DNA from: Henricia sp. BOLD:AAB3569
Taxonomy: Eukaryota > Echinodermata > Asteroidea > Spinulosida > Echinasteridae
NCBI GenBank assembly: GCA_037783545.1
Contig: JBBELK010001083.1
Coordinates: 248,001 to 312,000 of the forward strand
Direction: 5' to 3'
Length of the DNA: 64,000 bases
The notes below the pieces were generated by a model. That model did no database searches. It was not told the DNA's origin and saw only the letters and a program-made list of their open reading frames with translations. How positions within the stretch are numbered: the first letter of the stretch is position 1; every line of letters begins with the position of its first letter. The position numbers and the translations under genes were made by a program. Shown one piece after another: positions 1-10,199 of the stretch.

Positions 1-60
1 CTTTTGAGGAGTTGGCATCATGTTTTTTCTTCACGAACGTACACCTAAGCAATACGCCCT
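1..60 (+). pseudogene. 3' tail of a third copy of the duplicated secreted-peptide exon 2
   Basis: These bases match 37785-37844 and 36300-36358 almost base for base, beginning at the TGA stop of the second exon of the small secreted-peptide model described at 35932 and 37418. The window starts inside the copy, so whether it has an intact first exon cannot be seen. After position 60 the sequence passes into a different repeat block than in the other copies. Confidence 0.6.
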
Positions 61-1951
61 TTAGACTTGATGTCAAGTCTGTAACTAGACCGGTTGTTTC
101 GTAAACGGCAGCAGCGTAGTCGTGAATGGACTGGGATTGGGAACAAGTCTAATCGACCTCTAGTTACACGGTCTATGGACATTGCTACCAGAATTGGACG
201 TAGAGAGCTGATTGGTTGAAACGCAGGACGACATTAATATTCATGTTACTCCTTTAAAAGGATGTGTTTTTTGTGAATTTTGAATTGGGTTTCATCTCCA
301 TCAAACGCATCAGCAAGCTTGAAGTGCAAATTTGTTTAGGCTAGGCTACATATCATACATGTACATGTACGTAAGCCTATTCGACTTGATTTATTTATGC
401 GAATTTGCGATTATCGATGTTTTTTCTTTAAAATATAATCGATGATGATTGCATGATTGTCAGATCGTGGTTATGGAGAAAGATAGAGCTTAAATTTTGA
501 ACAGTGCTGTCGAGCATGGGCGCCAAAGAATAGGGTTGTCGGCCTCGATCGTTGAAGCCGAAGCTAGGGACTTGGAAATATGTGACATCATCAGCCACGC
601 AGTCGTGACAAGTATTATTGGTCAAATCCGTAACCGAAGTTTGCAAGCTTGATAGACCGCTGCGTGAAATTGCACTGTAAATCATGCTGCCTTTAGTTTC
701 TGTTATTTAATCTGCCAGGCTTTTTGGTACAGGCCTATTGGGGCTGGTTTTCTTTGTATTTGTGCCAAATATCACGCAAATCAACCTGTGCAGTGGTGAG
801 ATTTTACGCCCCAAAATATCACCAAAATCGGCAGTTGGCGGGCGCCGTCAACTATATAGTAATTGATTGAAGACTCCAGTACAGGCATGACTACATGCAT
901 AACCAAGCCCGCGCCTATAGTGCCCTCATCATGCTCTACTTGGCACCGATGTTTATTGTCAGTTAATGGCGCCCTGTTTACAGTCTGCTCTTGAAGGACA
1001 AGATAAATATATAACGCTTGAAATTAAAACTAATTAACCAAGAAAAAATAACGTGCTTCGTGCCAAGGAGGGCACTTTGTATCACATCACAATTTTTGAA
1101 GTTGCTGTCTATTCATTTTCATTGACAATTCCGCACGTAAATTTGACACATTTTAACAAGCATAAAATAGGAACCGGTTGATGAATTTTTGCAACAAAAG
1201 TATTTTTGATATCTGTTGCAACTCGTCTGTTGTGTGAAAATGGTTTTAACTCAAAATATAGATTTATAATTTATTTTCCAAGTCGCTAAGCAAATGGGGC
1301 AGTTTTAATGTGCTTTTCAAAACGGGCAAAATCGTTCACGCGTTCGTCGAGTTTGGAAAGTTGGCAGTGCGCTCGATCCCTTTCAATTTTACATAAAGCG
1401 AATCTTAGTCCGTGGTGCGTTAACTGGACTGCAGTGCCACGAAAGTTAGAAAACGATAAGGCAAAAGAACGTAAAAGTATTTTAAATACATTCTGCTCAG
1501 CTTCATTTGTTTTCTGCGACGTGATAAAGGGCTGTGCAGTTTAATTTATCGATGTATTTAGCCCTTGACACAAGTAATTGGCGCAATCACATATAAAGGG
1601 ACTGATACCGATTTAATACTTGAATATACTGTTAGAACACATTCATCAAAAGAAGCTGATACAAGATCTCCCATAATCATTATAGGGGAGATCTTTTTTA
1701 TAAATATTGTTGTACATTTATTTGTACATCATAAATGCTCTTGACTGTAACTTAACGTACTATATTTCACTAAACGCAACACAGTTTCTCTAAATAACAA
1801 TATTGGAGTTTTAAAACACGCATTAACCGAATAAGATAACATTACATCCCCTCTGGTAGAAGTGGACGTTACCACGGCACGATGGACGAAATGTTATTGG
1901 CTGGTTCTATGGCAACAGCGTGATTATATATTACGCGCCATGAAGCATTAA
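61..1951 (+). repeat. ~1.9 kb duplicated block, copy 1 (partner 29740-31926 plus 33133-33158)
   Basis: Long collinear near-identity with 29740-31926 can be followed by eye from the AGACTTGATGTCAAGTCT palindrome region to the segment ending ATTACGCGCCATGAA. Copy 2 carries roughly 300 extra bases (about 31000-31330) and a mariner-like insertion. Copy 1 has the uninterrupted target at 1921-1938. No conserved protein domain was seen in the short open frames inside, and none is conserved between the copies. Confidence 0.8.
1663..1695. other. perfect 10-bp hairpin followed by a T-run
   Basis: Arms AAGATCTCCC (1663-1672) and GGGAGATCTT (1686-1695) are exact inverse complements, followed by TTTTT. 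The same hairpin is kept in the paralogous block at 31659-31691. It resembles a transcription-terminator hairpin in shape, but in animal DNA it is more likely a relic of a foldback element. Confidence 0.5.
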
Positions 1952-2072
1952 ATGATTGCTTTCCGGTGACGTCACGCCTTCCAGCCACCATTTTGGTGGG
2001 CATTTTTATGACCCACGTGGCTCGAGTAATAACCGGCAAAAAAAGCAAGAAAAGCGCATTGGTTGCACTTAC

Positions 2073-2109
2073 CTCTGTTGCTTGACCTTGCTTTATGTTG
2101 TTGCGCCAT
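2073..2109 (-). CDS. candidate first coding exon (12 codons plus 1 nt) with strong splice donor
   Basis: On the minus strand an ATG in a strong context (GCCATGG) opens MAQQHKARSSNR and is followed after one further base by GTAAGT at 2072-2067, a consensus splice donor. The upstream side (2200-2340) is CpG-rich with an ATTGG box, as expected of a promoter. No second exon could be assigned in the next 2 kb, which is repeat block 61-1951. It may be the 5' end of a gene continuing left of the window, a pseudogene stub or a chance match. Support is only the start context plus the donor. Confidence 0.27.
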
Positions 2110-2306
2110 GGCTGTTGTATCGAGAAAGATAAAAACGCATTTCTTTAGGCTAAATCGCGATTTTTTTTTTTTTAAACGCACTTTCGTTTTTACAAGCCGA
2201 GTGCATGCTCAATAATTTGAACGTATATCACAACGCCCGCGTGCGCCATCTTCGAATGAAAATACGCTTGTGAGTATTTTTTACGCGTGTTCATGTGCGT
2301 CTATTG

Positions 2307-2327
2307 GCGCGCGCGTGTACGCGCGTG
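2307..2327. other. alternating purine-pyrimidine GC/GT tract
   Basis: Twenty-one bases of strictly alternating purine and pyrimidine, dominated by GC and GT steps, lie in the CpG-rich stretch upstream (minus strand) of the candidate exon at 2073-2109. Such tracts can adopt Z-DNA. A promoter role is inference. Confidence 0.4.
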
Positions 2328-2376
2328 GCTGTTGCCCACCACACATTCCCGGATGTTCTACGTCATCGAAAGCAAG

Positions 2377-3890
2377 AATTTGGTTCCGAAAAGTCACGTG
2401 ACCTTGCATTTTTCAAAAGTGCGAAAAAACGGCCAAATGTGACGGCGTCTTTTCAGGATATATCTAATTTACTCTCGAAGGCGCTTCAGAATAATGTATG
2501 GGTGAAACGCGCAAAATCAAACATTTAGTATGTGTGGTACGTATACTTGTATATCAAGGATTTCACATTTTCAACATTGACCTCCAAACTAATTCATCAT
2601 GTTATTAATTCATCATTAAGGAGTAAAAACGGCTTTACATGCGTATTTGGAAATAATTATCTTTGGCAAGTTATAAAGACTTTTTTTAAAAACAGCCGAG
2701 TACTGGTAGTATAATTAAACCACCAGTAATAGCAATACTTATAACAAGGAAACGTTTATCCCGAGCCTTTATTTTCCTTTATTTCCAAGACTGATAATCG
2801 GCAAAATAGACGACTGCTGTTACATTTTCCAATGCCAAGTCACAATATTAACAATACATTTATCTAACTGTGGTTTTGTCAAATAGAGGACTTTTGTCAC
2901 AATTAAATGCACACTGTGGCTTCAAAAACTTTGGTATTTTTAATGCCTTTAAAGTTCAAGCTACATGGATGACAAAAATCAAGAGATTTTCGAAATGCGT
3001 GTTTCTAGTAAAATTGCACTTATAAAAAAACATCAGACTGCTTATATTTTGCTGATGGTTTGTGATTTTAGTTTGAATGATGGTAACCAAATATGTATTT
3101 AGACAGTAACCAAAATGTATAGCTTAAGTGATATTATATGATAAAATGAACCTCGATTTTAAAGCTACTGTAACAATCAAACCTCATGATACAATCAAAC
3201 CTTGAAAATAGCATTGTTACATACTTTTTCTTTAACAAGCAATTAGATTCGATCCAAATTTTCGTTTAAATAATATAGGAACCAACTGAAACCCAAGACC
3301 CAAACCCAATACATGCATAGTTAAGATATGAGCATTTTACAATTTAAACCCATTTGTTTTATTTTGTATGCATGCAGATATTTAACATACACGTTTCTAA
3401 AACTTTCTACCACATAAGTGCCTAAATTGCCAATGTATTTAGATCTAACTGTGTCAAACAATTATTTCGAAAACATGACACGGACTATCAAAAGATGATA
3501 AATCCAGAAATTTACTTTAAAGCTGCAAGTGTAAACAAAAAGGCTAGAAGCAATTTTGAAAGAAGACCACTTTGAATCAATCCAGTCATTTCAAATAATT
3601 AATATTTTTATTCTGGCAATCGCACAGATGAAAATCTAAACTCCAAAGCAGATTTTGGTGAAGATGAATAAATTTGTTCTTAATGATTGTGTTTTGGAAG
3701 AGTAGGGTGGAGCAAGTTGATCACCCTCTAGGCAATGAACGCAAGCTCAGGCCAATTTCTGTGTAGCTGCAGAGTGCTATTTTTACAGATGTCCTGTGAA
3801 ATGGCTTGATCTTGATCAGTAACTGAAGCATTTTGGAAAACCTGAGCATGAGAATAAATATGTACATCTCAATGATAATGCTGATAATTT
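2377..3890 (+). repeat. dispersed ~1.5 kb repeat, copy A
   Basis: This block begins at AATTTGGTTCCGAAAAG and ends at GCTGATAATTT. Two relatives exist: 14679-15941, lacking the first ~300 bp, and 38151-38830, cut by the large array. Indels and substitutions differ between copies and no coding potential is shared. It serves as the empty-site reference for the array insertion: the run at about 3020-3031 is uninterrupted here. Confidence 0.8.
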
Positions 3891-4079
3891 GAACAACGCT
3901 GAATGCCGCAATAGGGCGACATTTCGGGAAGACTCTCCCCGGGGACCATCAACATTTCGGCAAGAGTCACTCAAAATGACACCTTATTTTTTTACCCAAA
4001 GCTTCCGGAGATGCTTCCAGACCGAAGAGAAACAGCTCCAGTCCCAATAAAAATGGTTCTCGACCTCTGAATTCGTAAA

Positions 4080-4944
4080 ATAGGTAAAGTAGGTGCATGG
4101 TAATCACGACATGAATCTAGGTCACAACATATGAAAAATCTAACTGTTTCTTTTGAGTGAAAATATGTTTTTAAGCAGTTTTGAAGACAACATTTAAGAA
4201 TTAATAGTTGGTCTGGAAATGTTTCTGAGTCTGTATGTTTCGTAATAGTGAATGCGTAGTAATACGACCACTTGCAAGCAGACACGGCGTCTCAAAAACT
4301 AGTCTGGTAACGTACTTCAACCTACATGTTTCGAAATAGTAGGTGCATGGTAATCACGACTAATTACGAGCACACGGCAGTGTCTAAATCAGGTGTTAGC
4401 TTAAGGAAAACGCTCTTATTTCTATGAGGATGGTCGAATTTTGGGATTTCTTTTTGTAATAAGCACATTGACAATACAAAAAGTACATGTGTAAAAAAAA
4501 AATAGAAAAAGTGGAAAAATCTAAGATATTTTGTCCTTTGTTGTTTTTGGCATGGACCTTATTACCATCTCCATATTATATACTTTATTTATCAACACAA
4601 GCAAAAAATAAAAATTATTACAAACCAATTTACAAGAAGGAAAAACAGTAGGGCAGTTGTTTGACCACTAACTATAACCAAATCCCCGAAATGTGCAAAC
4701 AAAATGTCTGTTTCGTTTGTAATGCCTCATTTTTAGCAGACGACGAGAAATATTTCGTCTGCTACAAGTAGTCGTGTTTCCCGAAGATTATAACATAATA
4801 TGCACGGATTCCTGATAGGTAACATACGAAAAAACGCCCTCAATGTAATGATTATAAAACTTTTCACTCGAAAATATTAGATTATTAGTATGTTAATGAG
4901 TGATTTTTTTATACACCAGCCAGTGTTGGAATGCATTATATTGC
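4080..4944 (+). repeat. ~0.85 kb dispersed block R1, copy A
   Basis: R1 runs from ACATGAATCTAGGTCACAAC to AGTGTTGGAATGCATTATAT. Other copies are at 10815, 12108, 16485 and 27799. Internally it holds a hairpin with arms AGCAGACGA/TCGTCTGCT (4737-4765) and two related sub-blocks around AATAGTGGATGCG and AATAGTAGGTGCATGG. No protein coding is conserved. Copy A ends exactly where an LTR fragment begins. Confidence 0.75.
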
Positions 4945-5041
4945 TGTTCTGCACCGTCTGTGCGGTTTGCCGCCCTCTGTCGGCTGTTTGTGTACAGTTT
5001 TATTCCACACACAAGTAGTCGATTTGTTTACAATCACGTTC
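4945..5041 (+). mobile_element. 97-bp 5'-end fragment of the BEL/Pao LTR
   Basis: The bases match the first 97 bp of the LTR at 17555, starting TGTTCTGCACC. Both loci join the LTR to R1 at the identical base (ATTATATTGC followed by TGTTCT). The fragment breaks off into unrelated sequence after CAATCACGTTC. This is a copied junction plus LTR start, not an independent insertion. Confidence 0.85.
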
Positions 5042-5460
5042 ATGCCTGACGAGGTTTGGGTGAGTTCCAGGGGGGGAATTAGTGTGTCATGGTGAGAAAA
5101 TGACACATTTGTTTTGTCCTGTTTTGTGGTAACCTGTTCATGTTCTTAAACATTCTCAGCTCTACTGGTTAAAAGACGACATCCCAATGAAAAATTATAA
5201 AACAAGAGCTGAGATTATCTTAGCTAGTTCAGTGAAGCCTTGCCACCATGATCTCTCTTGAACTTTATTCCTTTGAGGGATATGTTCAGCTAAAATTTGA
5301 TATATTATTTTCCTACATTAAATCCAATTTAATAATAAATATCTATAAATGTCTTTAATTTAATACTGGTGACAGAACGTTTTTGGTCGAGTGTATTTCA
5401 TGATGATATATGACATCCCTGTATAGGTTACTGCCCTTTACTCAGTGTGTTCTAAGATAA
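5042..5460. other. no gene or repeat partner recognised
   Basis: AT-rich sequence between the LTR fragment and the foldback array. No open frame, splice-flanked exon or second copy was found by reading both strands. Confidence 0.4.
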
Positions 5461-6208
5461 CGGTTGACCTAGACTTGGTTCCAAGTCCGAGATCCTGTTT
5501 TGTTTTCCGTATGCGTAGCGCCCTCTGTTGATTTGTGGAAATTATGGACAGGGAACTAGTCTATTTAGGTTCAGACAGAAATAGACTAGTTCCTTGTCCA
5601 TACATTTCACAAATCGGAAACGGAAAACAAACCAGGATCTCGGTTGACCTAGACTTGGTTCCAAGTCCGAGATCCTGTTTTGTTTTCCGTATGCGTAGCG
5701 CCCTCTGTTGATTTGTGAAATCTATGGACAGGGAACTAGTCTATTTAGGTTCAGACCGAAATAGACTAGTTCCCTGTCCATACATTTCACAAATCGGAAA
5801 CGGAAAACAAACCAGGATCTCGGTTGACCTAGACTTGGTTCCAAGTCCGAGATCCTGTTTTGTTTTCCGTATGCGTAGCGCCCTCTGTTGATTTGTGAAA
5901 TCTATGGACAGGGAACTAGTCTATTTAGGTTCAGACCGAAATAGACTAGTTCCCTGTCCATACATTTCACAAATCGGAAACGGAAAACAAACCAGGATCT
6001 CGGTTGACCTAGACTTGGTTCCAAGTCCGAGATCCTGTTTTGTTTTCCGTATGCGTAGCGCCTTCTGTTGATTTGTGAAATCTATGGACAGGGAACTAGT
6101 CTATTTAGGTTCAGACCGAAATAGACTAGTTCCCTGTCCATACATTTCACAAATCGGAAACGGAAAACAAACCAGGATCTCGGACTTGGGACCAAGTCTA
6201 CGGTTAAC
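5461..6208. mobile_element. foldback MITE amplified as four exact 180-bp tandem units
   Basis: Units start at 5461, 5641, 5821 and 6001, each 180 bp and almost identical (a handful of differences, mostly in unit 1). Every unit is a long hairpin: ACTTGGTTCCAAGTCCGAGA and GATCCTGTTTTGTTTTCCG on the left pair with their complements on the right, and the centre contains GGACAGGGAACTAGTC facing its complement. The terminal half-arm 6181-6208 completes the last element and ends CGGTTAACCC, the inverse of the entry sequence. The layout suggests a MITE that expanded in tandem by unequal exchange or replication slippage. Confidence 0.85.
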
Positions 6209-6597
6209 CCTGAAACATGAATACCTTTGAGTTTTCTCCAATGAAACTGTGTTTTCCGTTGAAAGTCCCATTGGTTTGTGCAGTGTGTGTGGACATTTTG
6301 AGGGATAGCGTGTGATAGCATAGCAACAATATTCAAGGGGGCGGAGTTAATTCGGCAAACTCGGAACAAAGCATTGGGTTTGCAGTCTCTACTTGACAAC
6401 GTGGGGATCGCCCCTTTAGATTTCTCCGTGGGTTTTCAACTCACTTTTAAAATTGCATCTCCTTCTTCGTCACCTCAAGTTGATAATAAAGTACAGTTTG
6501 CTAATATCATGATGACATAAAAGATGTCAAAAAATAACAATAGCAATGGAACTAACCAATGACTATGTTGCACAAAATCTGTGGGTTGTAGAACTAC
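6209..6597. other. no gene recognised; possible downstream flank of the VWC-like exon
   Basis: Ordinary mixed-composition sequence without a clear repeat partner in the window. On the minus strand it would be the intron or 3' flank after the exon at 6598-6790. Confidence 0.3.
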
Positions 6598-6790
6598 CCA
6601 GGACAGCTAGTAGCAGTCTTGCAGACGGTGAACGAATCGTCACATCTGCATTGCCAACACAAATCTTCTAATAAACTCAACGACCATGTAGATCCGTCGG
6701 GGTGGGATTGGATATCCCCTGATTCGTTTTCCATTCGGCATGACTGTCCGGCGGCGCGTCCGGGATTAAATGAGCCGCTGCTGAAAGAGG
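6598..6790 (-). CDS. candidate exon encoding a von Willebrand factor C-like module
   Basis: On the minus strand an open segment of about 64 codons is bounded by a pyrimidine-rich TGTTTCCAACAG acceptor (ending 6791) and a GG|GTAGTT donor (6597-6596). The predicted peptide contains HPDGSTWS, then CWQCRC, then two further cysteines and PG. The six-cysteine order C-x(many)-C-x2-C-x-C-x6-C-x5-C and the DGSxW motif before it match VWC domains of secreted matrix and growth-factor-binding proteins. The tail lacks the additional cysteines of a complete VWC. Entry phase is 1 and exit phase 2. It may belong to the secreted minus-strand gene at 9568-10009, but phases could not be reconciled, so this link is unproven. 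A transposon insert (7014-9493) separates them. Confidence 0.45.
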
Positions 6791-6851
6791 CTGTTGGAAA
6801 CAACAGGGCTGCGTTTAGACTGGTTTCCGTCCACATATAAGCGAACCAATC

Positions 6852-6906
6852 TATAGGGATCGGGAACCAATCTAGGCTGCGTTTAGATTAGTTCCCGATC
6901 CCTATA
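6852..6906. other. 16-bp perfect inverted repeat (small foldback)
   Basis: Arms TATAGGGATCGGGAAC (6852-6867) and GTTCCCGATCCCTATA (6891-6906) enclose a 23-nt loop. The flanking CTGCGTTTAGA sequence occurs twice nearby (6809 and 6877), so this is probably the core of a small MITE. Confidence 0.6.
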
Positions 6907-7857
6907 AGGGGCGTTCGAGATGCTGACACCGGGTAACATCAACTTACACCGGAGCGTTCTTTTAGCCATCACGTGTTACACGAGTCTGCCCCTTGTCCGG
7001 CGGCCACCAGGCTCAACCTTGTTTTGGGGTCTATAGTTTTTTTTATAATGGATTATGGTTCCTGAGATACCCAAATTGACCAAACATAAAACTGTTACTC
7101 TGTTGGTATTGAGCAATTTTAGATATAGGCAAAAAACAAAATGGCCGCCAAAAACCTGGTTTTTGACAGAAAATAATCATTTTAAGAGTACATTTGCGTA
7201 TGATAGCCAAATAATTTGCATTTATTTCTCAAAGGCAAATGTCTAAAACAAACCTGATGTTATACACAATCTCAGATAACTTAATTTGCATATTCAATAT
7301 GGCGCCAGCATTGTCTATTTGAGCTTAATTTGCATAATGAGGCATTAATATGGAGGCATTAATAGTCATTTATCAGAGGGATCTGAAGTGCCATAAATAT
7401 AATTTTCTAACCATTGTAGTGCAATACTCTCTTCTCTATAAAGAATAATAAAAAATAAAATCTCCGAGTCCCACAGGCAAGGATGAAAGTTTTTCAGTAA
7501 AGTAGGTTATATTGCTAGTGCCTTGGTTCTTAAATAATGAATACAATATTATTGTTATGTTATTAATGGTAAACTAGTCTCTTTACCCGTTTTCTTTTGA
7601 CTCATTTCGTTATTATTTCCCTCAATGTGTTAGTTTCCAGGATTTTTTCTAATGTATATATTTTCATAGAACAAATAGGTTTTTATTAACTTGATAATGT
7701 GTGATACTTCATATCACATGCTAACAACGCACTTTGGCTTTACAACATGAAATGTTAACGATATTACTTGGAAAACTTAAATGGATGAAACTAAAAAAAA
7801 ATATCTGCTGGTACCATTTGTAATTGACACTGCGACAGTTCTTTATGTTTGCTGATA

Positions 7858-8883
7858 TGTGACCCGCTCTGCGAAAAAGGGTATCTAGTCGCGCTGGCTA
7901 TAGTATTCTTTTTGCGACCATAATACCCCAGTCACAATAAGCTTGCGATATGTTTGCGAGTAGTTTGCGACGGATCTCTAGGCATTTTCGGCCGGGGCCC
8001 CACGGGACTCCTTGCGGCTGCCGGGTAATTTTTGGGCATCGGACGGGCATCGAGTTACTTTTAACTCGGACTTAAAACCTGGTGCGGCGTTTCGCATCGC
8101 AAACTGATCGATGCCTGACCGATGTCCGGCAGGGCATCGCAGACATCGGGCGGGCTCCGGGCCAAATTTTTGACAACTCAGACAATCCATATATCGGCCA
8201 GGCGCCGCCCAGACGCTGCTCGCCGCACTTTTAATTGTGACTCCCAATCGCGCGATCGTTCGCCGACCTCTACACGCCGCCCGGCCTCCGCTTTAATTGT
8301 GACTTAAGGCGCGTTCATCACACTATCGCGGAAAAATCACACTGTTCCATTGGTTTGTACACAAACTGGTTTGCCGCTTGTGCGCGGCCTATCGCGATGC
8401 GCAAAACGTTTTCAGCTGGGTCAAAGTTCAAATTTGTTGAACTTTGACCGCGGTGCGCTGACCTTTCCAACGCGCAGCCAGTGAGGTATCAGAGAAGCCC
8501 CAAGTTACCAGAGTGGAATTATCTATTTTGGAATAATCGGCGATTAGGAACTCATGTAATGCGGTGAGCGCAGCGCGAAAGTGTAAGGTATAAGAAGAAA
8601 TCTGTGGCATTTCAACGCTCATTAACACAAAAGAAATTCCAGGGGGAACACAGCCATTCCAGTGGGAACACAGCCATTCCAGGGGGAACACAGACATTCC
8701 AGGGGGAACACAGACATTCCAGGGGGAACACAGATATTCCAGGCGGTATCTGGGCAACGCCAGTAATTTCCATTGTGTTTTGGTATTTTATTGAGCGTGG
8801 ATTTGCCGCGGATTTCTTTTTGTGGTCGTAAAAAGAATACTAGCCAGTATGACTTAATACCCTTTTTCGCAGAGCGGGTCACA
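7858..8883. mobile_element. 1,026-bp non-autonomous TIR element with TA target duplication
   Basis: The left terminus TGTGACCCGCTCTGCGAAAA (7858) is precisely inverted at 8864-8883, and the inverted similarity continues for about 60 bp. TA flanks both ends (7856-7857 and 8884-8885), as expected for a Tc1/mariner-type target. The interior is GC- and CpG-rich at 7975-8300, with no transposase frame. It also contains a 13-bp hairpin (GGTCAAAGTTCAA, 8419-8449) and a 20-bp minisatellite. Confidence 0.75.
8641..8740 (+). repeat. 20-bp minisatellite, five units
   Basis: Five head-to-tail 20-bp units with consensus AGGGGGAACACAGACATTCC and one or two changes per unit. Open frames read through it on either strand are only translations of the minisatellite. 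Confidence 0.9.
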
Positions 8884-9567
8884 TATGGGATCACGTATCC
8901 ACGTCTTCCTGAGACTGATTTACATTGTTTGCTTCTCTAGTTTGGTCGTTCAGGCATTTCATAGATGCATTTTTTGAAGAGTATTTTTCTTTGTTGTTTT
9001 AGATGTAGGATTAACATAAACCATGGAAAAGGCAGCCATTCTGAAAAGAACAGAGTGGATGTTCCTCTAGAATTTGAAGTAGATTACTCTACAACTATTC
9101 TTATACCTATCTTGTAAATTTGATCTAAATACAGGCCACTTTGATATAATTTTAATGGGATGGGTGGCAGTTGACAAATGGTTGCCATGTCAACTGTATT
9201 AAAATTTGATATTGGTATAATCCATATTTCTTGTGAGGCTATTGGATACCTCTGTATGAAATGTTGTCATTCTGTGACCTTTTGAACAATTCTAAAGCAT
9301 TACAGCCACACTATAACAGAGCAATTGGTGCTTTTATTAGCAAAAAAACACAATTTGGCGGCCAATTTGTTTTTGGCCGAAATAAAAATTGCTCAATGCT
9401 GACAGAGTAACAGTTTTCAGATTTTTCAAACCGAGGGTTTAGACTATCATAATCCGTTGAAAAAAAAACTATAGACCCCAAAACAAGGTTAGGCCCAACA
9501 TCTGGGTTTGGCTGCCGGACTATTTCGCGGGCGGGTCTGTGGTATGTAGTTTTGTTCGCTTGAATGA

Positions 9568-10009
9568 TCAAGATGGCTTTGTGCGGTTGTTTGTATTGTG
9601 CGTAGGAATGTTCGCACAATGCCCCCATGCACGAATGCCCCCACTGTGGGAATACAAGAACAACATGTTATGCTGATCAGTGTGAAACGGGACCGCACAG
9701 ACGGGGAGTGTAGCCATCGTTCGGCAGCCGGGAACGAGCCCCATTACCACACTTGGTTTTGATGGGCGTATGCTTTTCGAGGTAAAGTGCAAAGATTTCC
9801 TATAACCCCCATAAACTTTGTCTTTTTTCAGAGTCCCGGCCAACTCCCAAGCTGTAAATAAATTAAAATCTGAATCAAATGTCTTGTGTTCATCGAGTCA
9901 TTAATTAGAGTAAAACTGTTTTTCATGCGAATGAGCTACTGTGGCAAGCGTGTTTTATAATTCAATATTACTTACCCAAAGCGACAAGCAGCAAAACGAT
10001 TGCATACAT
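9568..10009 (-). CDS. two-exon gene model for a ~105-residue putatively secreted protein
   Basis: On the minus strand, exon 1 (10009-9976) encodes MYAIVLLLVALG up to a GTAAGT donor at 9975. The 124-nt intron ends TTTATTTACAG at 9852, and exon 2 (9851-9568) continues in frame, giving MYAIVLLLVALAWELAG as a signal-peptide-like leader. The remainder is basic, with KKDKVYGGYRKS, cysteines in PGCRT, LPVCAV and GHCAN, and a stop at 9568-9570. No family was recognised. The last part of exon 2 may be read-through into an intron, because possible internal donors exist. A TATA-like box sits about 145 nt upstream. The first-exon region and 5' leader are homologous to 35500-35956 and 37250-37442 on the other strand, where leader and donor are kept but exon 2 differs. 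A shared leader on different bodies suggests a young duplicated family or exon shuffling. Confidence 0.5.
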
Positions 10010-10151
10010 GGTTGTTGATCACAATGTGTTAAACAGTGCGTAAATGTGAGGATTCTGTCGCGTTCTGAACGACTCTTCAAGCGGCGATCTACAGATGACA
10101 ATGACAACCAAGCTAACTCTTGAGCGATTTTTATTCGTTCATGGTGGATAG

Positions 10152-10158
10152 TTTATAT
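10152..10158 (-). promoter_or_regulatory. TATA-like box of the secreted-protein gene model
   Basis: On the minus strand CATATAAAC lies about 145 nt before the ATG at 10009, compatible with a ~110-nt 5' UTR. A MITE begins only about 40 bp further upstream (10200-10538). Relatives at 35.6 and 37.3 kb lack this box but have ACTATAAAC closer to the start. Confidence 0.35.
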
Positions 10159-10199
10159 GCCAACTATCGAGGAAGGTGGAGATAAGCAGACATTAGCTA

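Larger units (their letters stand above)
7014..9493. mobile_element. ~2.5 kb TIR DNA-transposon relic with diverged long terminal inverted repeats
   Basis: The left end AACCTTGTTTTGGGGTCTAT is inverted at the right end (about 9467-9490). Similarity continues inward in blocks for about 150 bp: GGATTATG, CTGTTACTCTGT, TTGAGCAATTTT, and ATGGCCGCCAAA against its complement. Outside, GTCCGGC(A/G)GCCA is also inverted, so termini may extend a little further. No transposase was seen. The interior holds a younger nested element at 7858-8883. It lies between the secreted-leader exons and the VWC-like exon. Confidence 0.65.

Noticed and set aside
1663..1695. Rho-independent terminator
   Set aside because: The shape fits, but nothing else in the window is bacterial; the hairpin is carried in a duplicated animal repeat block.
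8428..8894. Repetitive Trp/Pro/Cys-rich open frames
   Set aside because: They translate the 20-bp minisatellite; the repeat length not divisible by three explains why several frames stay open.
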